Shown here: positions 17,263 to 26,055 of the stretch, piece after piece
Position numbering within the stretch: the stretch's first letter is position 1
Layout: each line of letters begins with the position of its first letter
DNA from: Streptomyces sp. TLI_146
GTDB lineage: Bacteria; Actinomycetota; Actinomycetes; Streptomycetales; Streptomycetaceae
DNA: 64,000 nt
Direction: 5' to 3'
Assembly (NCBI RefSeq): GCF_002846415.1
Contig: NZ_PJMX01000001.1
Coordinates: 5,952,001-6,016,000, forward strand
Notes under the pieces: generated by a model
Told to the model about the DNA's origin: nothing
The model's database searches: none
What the model saw: the letters and a program-made list of their open reading frames with translations, nothing else
Made by a program: the position numbers and the translations under genes

Positions 17263-17289
17263 TGTCACATTTGCCGGGGCCGGTTCGTC
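17263..17289 (+). promoter_or_regulatory. ECF41-like promoter of the sigma gene (autoregulatory)
   Basis: TGTCACA (17263-17269) and CGTC (17286-17289) are separated by exactly 16 bases, matching the published ECF41-type promoter pattern as I recall it. CGTC ends 38 bases before the sigma start, a natural transcription start distance. The site shares GTCACATT and the same spacing with sites at 18325 and 31740. Confidence 0.7.
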
Positions 17290-17327
17290 AGGAGAATGAC
17301 GGAACGCGAACCAAAAGGATGTGACCG

Positions 17328-18209
17328 ATGGACGAGCGCGAGTGGCTGGCGCAGCGGTTCGAGGAGAACCGGAGTCATCTGCGGGCGGTGGCCTATCGGA
17401 TGCTCGGCTCCGTGAGCGAGGCGGACGACGCCGTCCAGGAGGCCTGGATCCGGCTGAGCCGGTCCCACAGCGACGACATCGAGAACCTGGCGGGCTGGCT
17501 GACGTCGATCGTCGGCCGGGTCTGCCTCGACATGCTGCGCTCGCGCCGGGCCCGGCGCGAGGACCCGCTGGACGCCCAGGTCACCGAGCCGGCCCTCGCG
17601 CCGGACGACGCGGGCGACCCCGAGCACCAGGCGCTCATCGCCGACTCGGTCGGTCTCGCCCTGCTCGTGGTCCTGGAGACGCTGGAGCCCGCCGAGCGGC
17701 TCGCGTTCGTCCTGCACGACATGTTCGCCGTCCCGTTCGACGAGATCGCCCCCATCGTCGACCGCACCCCGACCGCGGCCCGCCAGCTCGCCAGCCGGGC
17801 GCGCCGCCGCGTCCAGGGGGCCGAGCCGGTGCCGGACCCCGACCTCACCCGGCAGCGCCAGGTCGTCGACGCCTTCCTCGCCGCGGCCCGCGGCGGTGAC
17901 TTCGAGGCGCTGGTCGCGGTCCTCGACCCCGATGTGGTGGCGCGCACCGACGTCAACGCCGAGGTCGGCAGGCTGTCGGTGATCCGCGGCGCGGCGGCGG
18001 TGGCCAAACAGGCCCTCACCTTCGCCCAGTTCACCAAGGCGGCCCAGCCGGCGCTGGTCAACGGGGCGCCGGGCGTGGTGGCGAACAGCGGCGGCCAGCA
18101 GTTCCGTGTGATGGCCTTCAAGTTCACGGACGCCGTCATCGTCGAGATCGATGTGATCGCCGACCCCGCGCGGCTGCGCGAGCTCGACCTGGCGGTGCTC
18201 CAGGACTGA
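17328..18209 (+). CDS. ECF RNA polymerase sigma factor with SnoaL-like C-terminal domain
   Basis: 293 residues from ATG 17328 with AAAGGA upstream. Sigma region 2 is AVAYRMLGSVSEADDAVQEA and region 4 is ERLAFVLHDMFAVPFDEIAP through ARQLASRARRR. Residues about 185-290 are a SnoaL/NTF2-like domain (VVDAFLAAARGGDFEALVAV, then AFKFTDAVIVEIDVIADP). This is the SigJ/ECF41-type layout, in which the fused domain controls activity in place of a separate anti-sigma factor. It is preceded by a matching promoter, so positive autoregulation is likely. The neighbouring AhpD gene fits the known ECF41 context. Confidence 0.88.
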   Translation: MDEREWLAQRFEENRSHLRAVAYRMLGSVSEADDAVQEAWIRLSRSHSDDIENLAGWLTSIVGRVCLDMLRSRRARREDPLDAQVTEPALAPDDAGDPEHQALIADSVGLALLVVLETLEPAERLAFVLHDMFAVPFDEIAPIVDRTPTAARQLASRARRRVQGAEPVPDPDLTRQRQVVDAFLAAARGGDFEALVAVLDPDVVARTDVNAEVGRLSVIRGAAAVAKQALTFAQFTKAAQPALVNGAPGVVANSGGQQFRVMAFKFTDAVIVEIDVIADPARLRELDLAVLQD

Positions 18210-18229
18210 GCCGCCGCCCCGTACGGGAA

Positions 18230-18263
18230 AGGGCCCGGAACCGCGACCGCGGTTCCGGGCCCT
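18230..18263 (+). terminator. Terminator after the sigma gene
   Basis: AGGGCCCGGAACCGCG is followed by AC and then by its exact reverse complement, giving a 14-16 bp stem 21 bases after the sigma stop. It is a strong GC hairpin without a T run, typical of high-GC actinobacteria. Confidence 0.8.
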
Positions 18264-18324
18264 CCTGTGTGGGGGCGCATCACCGCAGGTCAGACACCGT
18301 TCTAAAACTATTTTTCGTCCAGCG

Positions 18325-18351
18325 GTCACATTCGCCGCGCGGGATCCGTCA
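18325..18351 (+). promoter_or_regulatory. Second ECF41-like promoter, upstream of MFS exporter
   Basis: GGTCACA (18325-18331), 16 bases, then CGTC (18348-18351). It shares GTCACATT and GCCG with the sigma-gene site. Transcription from here would give the MFS gene a leader of about 240 bases (18362-18602), in which I see no gene and no convincing riboswitch. The rest of 18264-18602 is otherwise featureless. Confidence 0.62.
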
Positions 18352-18602
18352 TATCAGTGACGGACGAGTCCGGGCGGTGAGCCGAGGGGGGCAGCACCGG
18401 TGGAGCGTCCGTCGCCCTCGTTCGGGGGCGCCCGTACGAACAAGCCCCCGATGGAGAGCAGCCTTTGACACGTATGGCCCGCGTCCCGAACTGAACTCTC
18501 GGGCGGCGTTCCGTATGCGGACGCGGTTGTGTCCGGCAGCCATCCGGCAGCGCCGGGGGCGCTCTCACCCACTCGATTTCCCATTGATTTAGGAGTCTCG
18601 CA

Positions 18603-20123
18603 ATGGCTGCCGCCGACTCACTCCCGAGGTCGGGACCCGCGACGGGCGTGAAGCCCGGCCTGATCCTGGCGTTCCTGTGCCTGGGCCAGTTCATGGTCTT
18701 CCTCGACGTGTCGATCGTGAACCTCGCCCTCCCGTCCATCCAGGACGGGCTCGACATGTCCGATGTCAGTCTCAACTACATCGTGACCGCCTACTCCACC
18801 GTGCTCGGCGGCTTCCTGCTGCTCAGCGGCCGGCTCGCCGACACCTTCGGGCGCCGGCGGCTCCTGATGACCGGCTTCGTGGTGTTCGCCCTGGCCTCGC
18901 TCACCTCGGGCCTCGCGCAGAACGCCGCCATGCTGATCACCTCGCGTGGCTTCCAGGGCCTCGGCTCCTCGATGATCGCCCCCGCCGCGCTCTCGATCCT
19001 CACCAACACCTTCCCCGAGGGCGCCGAGCGCAACAAGGCGCTGGGTGTCTGGGGTTCGCTGGCCGGTATCGCCTCGATCGTCGGCGTGATGCTCGGTGGC
19101 GTCCTGGCCGACGGCCCGGGCTGGGAGTGGATCTTCTGGATCAACGTGCCGATCGGTCTGGGCGTGGTGCTCCTGGCCCCGCGCATCCTGCCCGAGAGCA
19201 AGTCGGACGCGCCGCGCCAGCGCTTCGACTTCGCGGGCGCCGCGACCCTCACGGCCGGTCTGCTGCTCCTCATCTTCACCCTCGGTGAGGCCATCAACGT
19301 CGGCTGGGGCACCGCCCGTACGATCGGCAGCCTGATCGGTGTCGCCGTCCTGCTCGTCGCCTTCCTCGTCATCGAGACCAAGGTCGAGGCGCCGATGATG
19401 CCGCTGCGCATCTTCCGCCTCAAGACGATGCGCGTCGCCAACCTCTCCGCGATCCTGGTCTTCGGTACGTTCGGTGCGCTGTTCTTCTTCGCCAGCCTCT
19501 TCATGCAGCAGGCGTTCGGATACTCGCCGATGAAGGCCGGCTTCGCCTATGTGCCGCTCGCCCTCGCGGTGGCGGTCGGCGCCGGCATCGCCTCCGGCAT
19601 GATCACCAAGATGGCCGCCCGCCCGGTGCTCGCCGTGGGTCTGACGCTGACCACCTCCGGCCTGCTGATCCTGTGGCGCACCGGCGCCGGCAGCTCGTAC
19701 CCGACGCACCTGCTGCCCGCGTTCGTCCTGCTCGGCCTCGGCTGCGGCATGGTCTTCGTGACGCTCCAGATCGCCGCGTTCGTCGGCATCCCGGACGAGG
19801 AGGCGGGCATCGGCGCCGGTCTCATCAACACCAGCCAGGAGGCCGGTGGCGCCCTCGGCCTCGCCGTGATCGCGACCATCGCGTACAACGGCCTGGAGGA
19901 CAAGCTCGCCAAGACCGGTGGCGACCCCGGCAAGATCCACGACATCCAGGCGACGGCCAACCACCACGCCTTCCTCTCCGCCGCGATCCTCTGCTTCGGC
20001 GCCCTCCTCGTCGCGCTGTTCTTCATGCCGAAGGGCGCGCAGTCGATGAGCTCGGCGCACGCGCACGGCAACGGTGACGCGGAGGTCGCGGGTACGCCCG
20101 AGACCGCCGGGGTGGAGAAGTAG
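18603..20123 (+). CDS. MFS transporter, DHA2 (EmrB/QacA) type, 14 segments
   Basis: 506 residues (MAADSLPRSG from ATG 18603). The first segment FLCLGQFMVFLDVSIVNLAL carries the DHA2 motif LDVSIVNLALP. Motif A is GRLADTFGRRRLL and motif C-like GSLAGIASIVGVMLGGVLAD follows. Fourteen hydrophobic segments are expected from the pattern. Such proton antiporters export drugs or secondary metabolites and often give self-resistance. Its place inside the cluster-like region and behind the ECF-type promoter suggests it exports the product or a toxic intermediate. It is followed by a strong terminator. Confidence 0.88.
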   Translation: MAAADSLPRSGPATGVKPGLILAFLCLGQFMVFLDVSIVNLALPSIQDGLDMSDVSLNYIVTAYSTVLGGFLLLSGRLADTFGRRRLLMTGFVVFALASLTSGLAQNAAMLITSRGFQGLGSSMIAPAALSILTNTFPEGAERNKALGVWGSLAGIASIVGVMLGGVLADGPGWEWIFWINVPIGLGVVLLAPRILPESKSDAPRQRFDFAGAATLTAGLLLLIFTLGEAINVGWGTARTIGSLIGVAVLLVAFLVIETKVEAPMMPLRIFRLKTMRVANLSAILVFGTFGALFFFASLFMQQAFGYSPMKAGFAYVPLALAVAVGAGIASGMITKMAARPVLAVGLTLTTSGLLILWRTGAGSSYPTHLLPAFVLLGLGCGMVFVTLQIAAFVGIPDEEAGIGAGLINTSQEAGGALGLAVIATIAYNGLEDKLAKTGGDPGKIHDIQATANHHAFLSAAILCFGALLVALFFMPKGAQSMSSAHAHGNGDAEVAGTPETAGVEK

Positions 20124-20173
20124 TACTGACCTCTGTGAACCGCCCGCTCGCCGCATAGGGCTGGGCAGGCCGT

Positions 20174-20205
20174 GGCGCTCCTCCGACACCTGGCGGAGGA
20201 GCGCC
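20174..20205 (+). terminator. Terminator after the MFS gene
   Basis: GGCGCTCCTCCG (20174-20185) and its exact reverse complement (20194-20205) flank an eight-base loop, 50 bases after the MFS stop. Confidence 0.8.
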
Positions 20206-20276
20206 ATCGGTCGCTGAACGGGGGCCGGGCCGCCGTGGCCACGGCCCCCTGGAACGCCTGGAAGGACGTATCCGCG

Positions 20277-20693
20277 ATGTCACTGCCCCGAGGGCGGACG
20301 AGCGCTCCGGAGGTCTCCGCCTCGGTGGCGGCGTTCCTCACCGAGCCGCTCACCGCCACGCTGACCACCCTGCGGCCCGACGGCTCGCCCCATGTGGCGC
20401 CCGTCCGGTTCACCTGGGACGCGGCGTCGGGGCTGGCCCGGGTCATGACGGTCGTCACCTCGCGCAAGGCGCGCAACGTGCTGGCGAACCCGGGCGGCCG
20501 GGCCGTCCTGTGCCAGGTGGAGGGCTTCTCCTGGGTCACCCTGGAAGGCACCGGCAGGGTGTCGGACGACCCGGCGCGGGTGGCCGAGGGCGTCAGGCGC
20601 TACGCCAAGCGCTATTGGTCGGCTCCGCCGAATCCGCCCGGCCGGGTGGTCCTGGAGATCGCGGTCGACCGGGTGATGACCCTCAATACGTAA
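20277..20693 (+). CDS. PPOX-class (F420- or flavin-dependent) oxidoreductase
   Basis: 138 residues from ATG 20277 (MSLPRGRTSAPEVSASVAAF) with AAGGA ten bases upstream; the in-frame extension to 20172 covers the terminator and is rejected. The split-barrel signature is visible: TATLTTLRPDGSPHVAPVRF, then VVTSRKARNVLANPGGRAVLC and a WVTLEGTGRVSDDP strand pair. These proteins bind F420 or FMN and reduce or oxidise small molecules. It is single-domain and of typical length. It is transcribed with the cluster but has its own terminator upstream. Confidence 0.8.
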   Translation: MSLPRGRTSAPEVSASVAAFLTEPLTATLTTLRPDGSPHVAPVRFTWDAASGLARVMTVVTSRKARNVLANPGGRAVLCQVEGFSWVTLEGTGRVSDDPARVAEGVRRYAKRYWSAPPNPPGRVVLEIAVDRVMTLNT

Positions 20694-20770
20694 TTCCCCG
20701 CACCACACCGCACGGCTTTATCGGCGCGGCACCACCGGATGCACCCCATTCGGCGGCGCCGCGCCCTTTT

Positions 20771-20823
20771 GTATTGCATACGATCCAACTCCCGTACAGA
20801 ACTGATGACTTGAGTCGTACTCA
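20771..20823. promoter_or_regulatory. Two small dyads upstream of FAD hydroxylase 1
   Basis: GTATTGCATAC (20771-20781) is a 4-bp-armed palindrome and TGAGTCGTACTCA (20811-20823) a 5-bp-armed one. Both lie in the AT-richer gap 20694-20890 before the hydroxylase start. They may be operator half-sites for a local regulator. Weak evidence. Confidence 0.35.
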
Positions 20824-20890
20824 GGCGCCCGCTGCCACGATCGGTGATATCGGCTGATCCATGTCATCCAGCTGCACGAGGAGTGCGAAT

Positions 20891-22378
20891 ATGACCCAGG
20901 GCGCAATTGTTGTCGGGGCCGGTCCGGTCGGGCTGATGCTCGCCGGTGAACTCCGCCTTGCCGGTGTGGAGGTCGCCCTCTACGACAAGCTGCCGGCTCC
21001 CAGCGGGGAATCGCGCGGCCTCGGATTCACCGGCCGTACGGCCGAAGTCCTCGACCAGCGCGGCCTGTTGAGCAGGCTCGGCGAGTTCCGCTGGGGCAAG
21101 CAGGGCCACTTCGGCGGCGTCCGCATCAACTTCGACGAGCTCGACGAGAGCCACTACGGCATCATGGGCCTGGCCCAGTCCCGTACCGAGGACACCCTCG
21201 GCAAGTGGGTCGAGGAGCTCGGCGTCACCGTGCGCCGCGGATACGAGGTCACCGGCTACCGCGAGACCGAGGACGGCGTCGTCGTCGAGTACGAGGGCCC
21301 CGACGGCCCCGGCGAGGAGGCGGCCCAGTACCTGGTCGGCACCGACGGCGGCCGCTCCACCATCCGCCGCCTGGCCGGTATCGACTTCCCGGGCGAGCCC
21401 GCCACCCGCGGGATGTACCTGGCCGACGTGGTCGGCGCCGGACTGCGGATGCGCCCCATCGGCGAGCGCATCGAGGGCGGCGGCATGGTCCTCTCGGTCA
21501 CCCTGGAGCCGGGCATCGACCGCATCGTCATCCACGAGCCGGGTGTGCGCCCGCACCACGGCGAGGGCGAGCTGACGTTCGCCGAGGTCGCGGACGCCTG
21601 GGAGCGCATGACCGGGGAGGACATCCACGGCGCGAGCGCCCGCTGGATGTGCGCGCTGACCAACTACACCGGCCAGGCCACCGACTACCGCAAGGGCCGT
21701 GTCTTCCTCGCCGGCGACTCCGCCCACGACCACGCCCCGCTCGGCGCGCAGGGCGTCAGCGTCGGCATCCAGGACGCCGTCAACCTCGGCTGGAAGCTGG
21801 CCGCCGCCATCAAGGGCCAGGCACCCGACGGGCTTCTGGACACCTACCACTCCGAACGGCACCCGGTCGGGCAGCAGTTGCTGCGCAACACGCTCGCCCA
21901 GTCGCTGATCTACCTCAGCGGCGAGGAGATGGAGCCGCTGCGCGCCGTGCTGCGCGAGCTGGTGCAGATCCCGGACGCCGCCCGCCACCTCGCGGGCCTG
22001 GTCAGCGGTCTGGACGTACGGTACGACGTCGACACCGACGGCAGCGGCCACCCGCTGCTCGGGCTGCGCCTCGCCCCGGGCCGCGAGGTCGAGCAGGCCG
22101 ACGGCGGCCGCAAGCGGGTCGCCGAGCTGCTGCACGCCGGGCACGGCGTCCTGATCACCACCGGTGACTCGCGCGAGGCGGCCGAGCTGGCCGCGGGCTG
22201 GGCGGACCGCGTCGACGTGGTCACCGGCAGCTGGGTGCCCTCGGGCACCGCCGCCGGCCAGGACCCCGAGGCCGTTCTCGTCCGCCCCGACGGACACGTC
22301 GTGTGGGCCGCACCCGACGGCGGCAAGCTCCGCGACGCGCTTGAGCGGTGGTTCGGCGCGGCTCAAGTGGCCGCTTAG
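20891..22378 (+). CDS. FAD-dependent aromatic-type hydroxylase (copy 1)
   Basis: 495 residues from ATG 20891 (MTQGAIVVGAG) with GAGGAG upstream. FAD motifs in order: GAGPVG (9-14), GTDGGRSTIRR (DG-type motif) and LAGDSAHDHAPLGAQGVSVG. A C-terminal thioredoxin-like domain (about 380-495; HAGHGVLITTGDSREAAELA, DGHVVWAA) is typical of the polyketide/rifampicin hydroxylase group. It would hydroxylate an aromatic or polyketide-like substrate using NADPH and O2. Its His-Asp-His-Ala-Pro segment differs from the paralogue at 24410. It is followed by a strong hairpin and the NmrA-like gene. Confidence 0.87.
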   Translation: MTQGAIVVGAGPVGLMLAGELRLAGVEVALYDKLPAPSGESRGLGFTGRTAEVLDQRGLLSRLGEFRWGKQGHFGGVRINFDELDESHYGIMGLAQSRTEDTLGKWVEELGVTVRRGYEVTGYRETEDGVVVEYEGPDGPGEEAAQYLVGTDGGRSTIRRLAGIDFPGEPATRGMYLADVVGAGLRMRPIGERIEGGGMVLSVTLEPGIDRIVIHEPGVRPHHGEGELTFAEVADAWERMTGEDIHGASARWMCALTNYTGQATDYRKGRVFLAGDSAHDHAPLGAQGVSVGIQDAVNLGWKLAAAIKGQAPDGLLDTYHSERHPVGQQLLRNTLAQSLIYLSGEEMEPLRAVLRELVQIPDAARHLAGLVSGLDVRYDVDTDGSGHPLLGLRLAPGREVEQADGGRKRVAELLHAGHGVLITTGDSREAAELAAGWADRVDVVTGSWVPSGTAAGQDPEAVLVRPDGHVVWAAPDGGKLRDALERWFGAAQVAA

Positions 22379-22412
22379 AAGCTGACTGCGCAACCAGCCG
22401 CCACCCTGCCCA

Positions 22413-22446
22413 GGGCCTGTCCGGCGCCTACCCGCCGGACAGGCCC
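22413..22446 (+). terminator. Terminator after FAD hydroxylase 1
   Basis: A 14-bp perfect stem (GGGCCTGTCCGGCG and its reverse complement) with loop CCTACC lies 34 bases after the stop. It would isolate the hydroxylase from the next gene unless read through. Confidence 0.82.
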
Positions 22447-22488
22447 CGGCCGTACCCACCGCACAGCTCCATCCGAAAGGGATCCACC

Positions 22489-23325
22489 ATGACTGTCCTC
22501 GTCACCGGCAGCAGCGGCAAAGTCGGCTCGCACCTCGTGCGGCTCCTGCACGCCAGGGGCGTCGCCGTACGCGCCGGCTCGCGCAGCCCCGAGAAGCTGA
22601 CGCTGCCCGAGGGCGTCGAGTCCGTGAAGCTGGCGCTCGACGAGCCCGCCGGCTTCCCGGCCGCGCTCGCCGGGGTGACCTCGGTCTTCCTGTACTGCGA
22701 GGCCTCCGCCGTCGACGAGTTCGTCCAGCGGGCCGAGCAGGCCGGTGTCGAGCACGTCGTCATCATGTCCGCCGACGCGGTGCTGCGCCCCGACGCGGCC
22801 GTCAACCCGATCGCCGCGCCCCACCTCGCGGTGGAGCGGGCGCTCGCCGCCTCCTCGATCACCTCGACCCCGCTGAACTGCGGCGCCCTCGCCAGCAACG
22901 CCATGCCGTGGGCCTGGCAGCTCAAGGCGCGCGGCACGGTCGGCCTGCCGTACCCGAACAGCTACGCCGACCCGGTCAACGAGCGCGATGTCGCCGAGGC
23001 GGCCCTCGCGGTGCTCACCGACCCCTCCCTGCGCGGCCGTTCGTACCACCTCACGGGCCCCGAGGCGCTCACCTTCACCCAGCACATCGCGGCCATCGAG
23101 GCGGCCGCGGGCCGGTCCATCCCGGTCACCGAGGTGCCCCCGGCAGTGTGGCGGGCGAACAAGCCCGACTTCATGCCGGGTGACATCGCGGACGCGCTGC
23201 TCGACCTCTGGGCGGCCAGTTCCGCCCCGGTACCGCTCACCGACGACGTCGAGAGGCTGACCGGCCACCCCGCCCGGCCCTTCTCCGAGTGGGCCCAGGA
23301 GTACGCGGGCCCGTTCCGCGGCTGA
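22489..23325 (+). CDS. NAD(P)-binding NmrA-like oxidoreductase/sensor
   Basis: 278 residues from ATG 22489 with GAAAGG upstream. The N-terminus MTVLVTGSSGKVGSHLVRLL is an atypical-SDR glycine motif followed by RAGSRSPEKL, which favours NADPH. The central VFLYCEASAVDEFVQRAEQA and HVVIMSADAV strands and the C-terminal YHLTGPEALTFTQHIAAIE match NmrA-like / quinone-reductase-like proteins. There is no YxxxK dyad where a classical SDR would have it. It might reduce a quinone-type intermediate or act as a redox sensor. It lies between the hydroxylase and the hydrolase in the same direction. Confidence 0.8.
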   Translation: MTVLVTGSSGKVGSHLVRLLHARGVAVRAGSRSPEKLTLPEGVESVKLALDEPAGFPAALAGVTSVFLYCEASAVDEFVQRAEQAGVEHVVIMSADAVLRPDAAVNPIAAPHLAVERALAASSITSTPLNCGALASNAMPWAWQLKARGTVGLPYPNSYADPVNERDVAEAALAVLTDPSLRGRSYHLTGPEALTFTQHIAAIEAAAGRSIPVTEVPPAVWRANKPDFMPGDIADALLDLWAASSAPVPLTDDVERLTGHPARPFSEWAQEYAGPFRG

Positions 23326-23394
23326 CAGCGGCCTCCCCCCTCCGCTCGGCACGTCCCCCCCCCACGTTGACCCGTACGACAAGGCAGGACAGAC

Positions 23395-24381
23395 ATGTCG
23401 CTCGACCGCAGGAAGATGATGACCCTGGGCGCCGGGTCGGCCGCCCTCGCGATGGCCGGCGGCGCCGTCGCCGCCGAACCCGCCTCGGCCACCGGGCACC
23501 ACGGCGTCCCGGACGACGCGGCGCTGGCGCGGTCCCTGCCCGGCGGGTTCCGCAGCCATTACGCGCGCGTCAACGGAGTGCGGCTGCACTACGTGGCCGG
23601 CGGCTCGGGCGCGCCCCTGTTCCTGCTCCCCGGCTGGCCGCAGACCTGGTGGTCGTACCGCAAGGTCATGCCGCTGCTGGCGCGCCGCTTCCGGGTGATC
23701 GCGGTCGATCTGCGGGGCCAGGGCTCCTCGGAGAAGCCGCAGGGCGGCTACGACAAGAAGACGATGGCCCGCGACATCCGCGAGCTGGTGCGCGCGCTGG
23801 GCTACGAGCGGGTCAATATCGCGGGCCACGACATCGGGTCCAAGGTGGCGTTCAGCTTCGCCGCCAACCACGGCGACGCCACCCGCAAGGTGGCGATGCT
23901 GGACGCCCTGCACCCCGACGAGAGCTTCTACGAACTCCCGCTGATCCCGCGCCCCGGCGCCGGCTTCAACCTGTGGTGGTACGCCTTCAACCAGGTGCAG
24001 GGGCTCCCGGAGGAGCTGATCCGCGGCCGCTCCCGGCACCTCATCGACTGGTTCTTCGCCAACTCCCTCTCCGACCAGTCCCTGGTGAGCGACTTCGACC
24101 GGAACGTCTACGCGCGGGTGTACGACACCCCCGACGGCATCCGGGCGGCCAACGGCTGGTACCGGGCCTTCGCCCAGGACATCGCCGACATCAAGACGTA
24201 TCCGAAGATCACCGCGCCCCTGCTCGGCCTCGCCTCCGAGGTCAGCTACGCCCAGTTCCGGCAGACGCTGCCGGCGCTGGCGACCGACGTACGCGTGGTG
24301 AAGCTCGACAGGACCGTGCACTACCTCCAGGAGGAGGCCCCGGACCGCGTCGCCGGGGCGTTCACGGAGTTCTTCGCCTGA
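23395..24381 (+). CDS. Tat-exported epoxide-hydrolase-like alpha/beta hydrolase
   Basis: 328 residues. The N-terminus MSLDRRKMMTLGAGSAALAM then AEPASA is a twin-arginine-type signal (RRKMM, hydrophobic stretch, AxA-like cleavage). The hydrolase domain has an oxyanion motif PGWP (79-82, where HGWP is usual), AVDLRGQGSS, the nucleophile Asp146 in GHDIGSK and a C-terminal His309 in RTVHYLQEE. An Asp nucleophile indicates epoxide hydrolase or haloalkane dehalogenase rather than esterase. Export would place a tailoring or detoxifying step outside the membrane. It is 28 bases upstream of FAD hydroxylase 2, probably co-transcribed. Confidence 0.82.
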   Translation: MSLDRRKMMTLGAGSAALAMAGGAVAAEPASATGHHGVPDDAALARSLPGGFRSHYARVNGVRLHYVAGGSGAPLFLLPGWPQTWWSYRKVMPLLARRFRVIAVDLRGQGSSEKPQGGYDKKTMARDIRELVRALGYERVNIAGHDIGSKVAFSFAANHGDATRKVAMLDALHPDESFYELPLIPRPGAGFNLWWYAFNQVQGLPEELIRGRSRHLIDWFFANSLSDQSLVSDFDRNVYARVYDTPDGIRAANGWYRAFAQDIADIKTYPKITAPLLGLASEVSYAQFRQTLPALATDVRVVKLDRTVHYLQEEAPDRVAGAFTEFFA

Positions 24382-24409
24382 CCAACGATGACATACGAGG
24401 AGCACGCAC

Positions 24410-25876
24410 ATGGCACACGGAGCGATCATTGTCGGGGCCGGCCCTGTCGGGCTGATGCTCGCCGGTGAACTCAAGCTCGGCGGTGTGGACGTGGCCGTCT
24501 ACGACCGGCTGCCCGCGCCCAGCGGCGAGTCCCGCGGCGTCGGCTTCACCCGCCGCGCCGCCGAGGTCTTCGACCAGCGCGGACTGCTCGCCCGGTTCGG
24601 TGACGTCGAATGGGCCCAGGGCCACTTCGGCGGGGTGCGCATCGACTTCTCCAAGCTGGACGACAACCACTTCAGCGTGCGGGGCGTGCCCCAGTTCCGT
24701 ACCGAGGAGATCCTGGAGGGCTGGCTCGCCGAGCTCGGCGTGAAGGTCCACCGCAACCACGAGGTGACCGGCTTCCGGGAGACCGAGGACGGCGTCGTCG
24801 TCTCCTTCGAGGGCCCCGACGGGCCGGGCGAGGCCGAGGCCCAGTACGTCGTCGGCTGCGACGGCGCCCGCTCGGTCGTCCGCAAGACCGCCGGGATCGA
24901 CTTCCCCGGCTGGGACGCCACCCGCGGTATGTACATGGCCGACCTGGTCGGCGCCGGGGTGCGCCAGCGGCCCATCGGGGAGCAGGTGCCCGGCGGCATG
25001 GTGATGGCGTTCAACCTGGAGAACGGCGTCGACCGGATCGTCATCCACGACGAGAAGCTGCGCCCCCACGAGGACAAGAGCCAGCTCACCTTCGAGGTCG
25101 TCGCGGACGCCTGGCAGCGGATGACGGGGGAGTCCCTGCACCACGCCGAGGTCCGCTGGATCAGCGCCTTCACCGACACCACCCGGCAGGCCTCCGAGTA
25201 CCGCAAGGGCCGCGTCTTCCTCGTCGGGGACGCCACCCACATCCATATGCCGGCCGGTGCGCAGGGCATGAGCGTCGGCGTCCAGGACGCGGTGAACCTG
25301 GGCTGGAAGCTGGCCGCCGCCATCAACGGCTGGGCGCCCGAGGGCCTGCTCGACACCTTCCAGTCCGAGCGGCACCCGGTCGGGGAGAAGCTGATGCGCA
25401 ACACCCGCGCGCAGACCCGCCTCTACCTCACCGGCGACGAGATGGAGCCGCTGCGCGCGGTGATGCGCGAGCTCGTCGAGTCCCCGGACGTGGCCCGCCA
25501 TCTGGCCGGACAGGTCAGCGGTCTGGACGTGCGGTACGACATGGGCGCGACCGGCCACCCGCTGCTCGGTATGCGCCTGTCGCCGGACCGCGAGCTGAAG
25601 CTCGCCGACGGCGCCCGGACCCGGGTCGCGGAGCTGCTGCACGCCGCGCGCGGTGTCCTGATCACCACCGGCGAGGCGCGCGAGGCGGCCGAGCTGGCCG
25701 AGGGCTGGGCGGACCGCGTCGACGTGGTCAGCGGCAGCTGGGTCCCGGCGGACAACCCGGCGGACGAGGACCCCGAGGCCGTACTGCTGCGCCCCGACGG
25801 CCACGTGGCCTGGGTCTCGCGCGACGGCGGCAAGCTGCGCGACGCGCTGGAGCGCTGGTTCGGCACGGCTCGCTGA
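24410..25876 (+). CDS. FAD-dependent aromatic-type hydroxylase (copy 2)
   Basis: 488 residues from ATG 24410 (MAHGAIIVGAG), with GAGGAG upstream. It is collinear with copy 1: GAGPVG (9-14), GCDGARSVVRK, and LVGDATHIHMPAGAQGMSVG, which is closer to the usual GDAAHxxxPxGGQG consensus than copy 1. The C-terminal thioredoxin-like domain is retained. The two proteins are similar throughout, including WAxRVDVV and GGKLRDALERWFG near the end, so they arose by duplication. Consecutive hydroxylations or a hydroxylation plus a rearrangement are possible. Confidence 0.87.
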   Translation: MAHGAIIVGAGPVGLMLAGELKLGGVDVAVYDRLPAPSGESRGVGFTRRAAEVFDQRGLLARFGDVEWAQGHFGGVRIDFSKLDDNHFSVRGVPQFRTEEILEGWLAELGVKVHRNHEVTGFRETEDGVVVSFEGPDGPGEAEAQYVVGCDGARSVVRKTAGIDFPGWDATRGMYMADLVGAGVRQRPIGEQVPGGMVMAFNLENGVDRIVIHDEKLRPHEDKSQLTFEVVADAWQRMTGESLHHAEVRWISAFTDTTRQASEYRKGRVFLVGDATHIHMPAGAQGMSVGVQDAVNLGWKLAAAINGWAPEGLLDTFQSERHPVGEKLMRNTRAQTRLYLTGDEMEPLRAVMRELVESPDVARHLAGQVSGLDVRYDMGATGHPLLGMRLSPDRELKLADGARTRVAELLHAARGVLITTGEAREAAELAEGWADRVDVVSGSWVPADNPADEDPEAVLLRPDGHVAWVSRDGGKLRDALERWFGTAR

Positions 25877-25881
25877 GCCGG

Positions 25882-25916
25882 GCGGGCCGCCGGGCCCCGA
25901 GCTCCCGGCGGCCCGC
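25882..25916 (+). terminator. Terminator after FAD hydroxylase 2
   Basis: A 13-bp perfect stem (GCGGGCCGCCGGG and its reverse complement) with a nine-base loop starts six bases after the stop. Confidence 0.78.
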
Positions 25917-26055
25917 GCGAGGCGCCCGAGGCACACGAGCAGCGCTCTAGCCGGGCGCAGTGTAATCGCCCCCGGCGGCGAGCATCCCCCGCCGTTCACG
26001 TCCCTTCCTCTCCCCCCACGAGAGGACAACCCCCACTGTCCCAGGAAGGTTTGTC

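Noticed and set aside
17265..17289. TGTCACA and CGTC as chance matches
   Set aside because: This doubt was dropped because two further sites with the same 16-base spacing and extended identity occur beside cluster genes.
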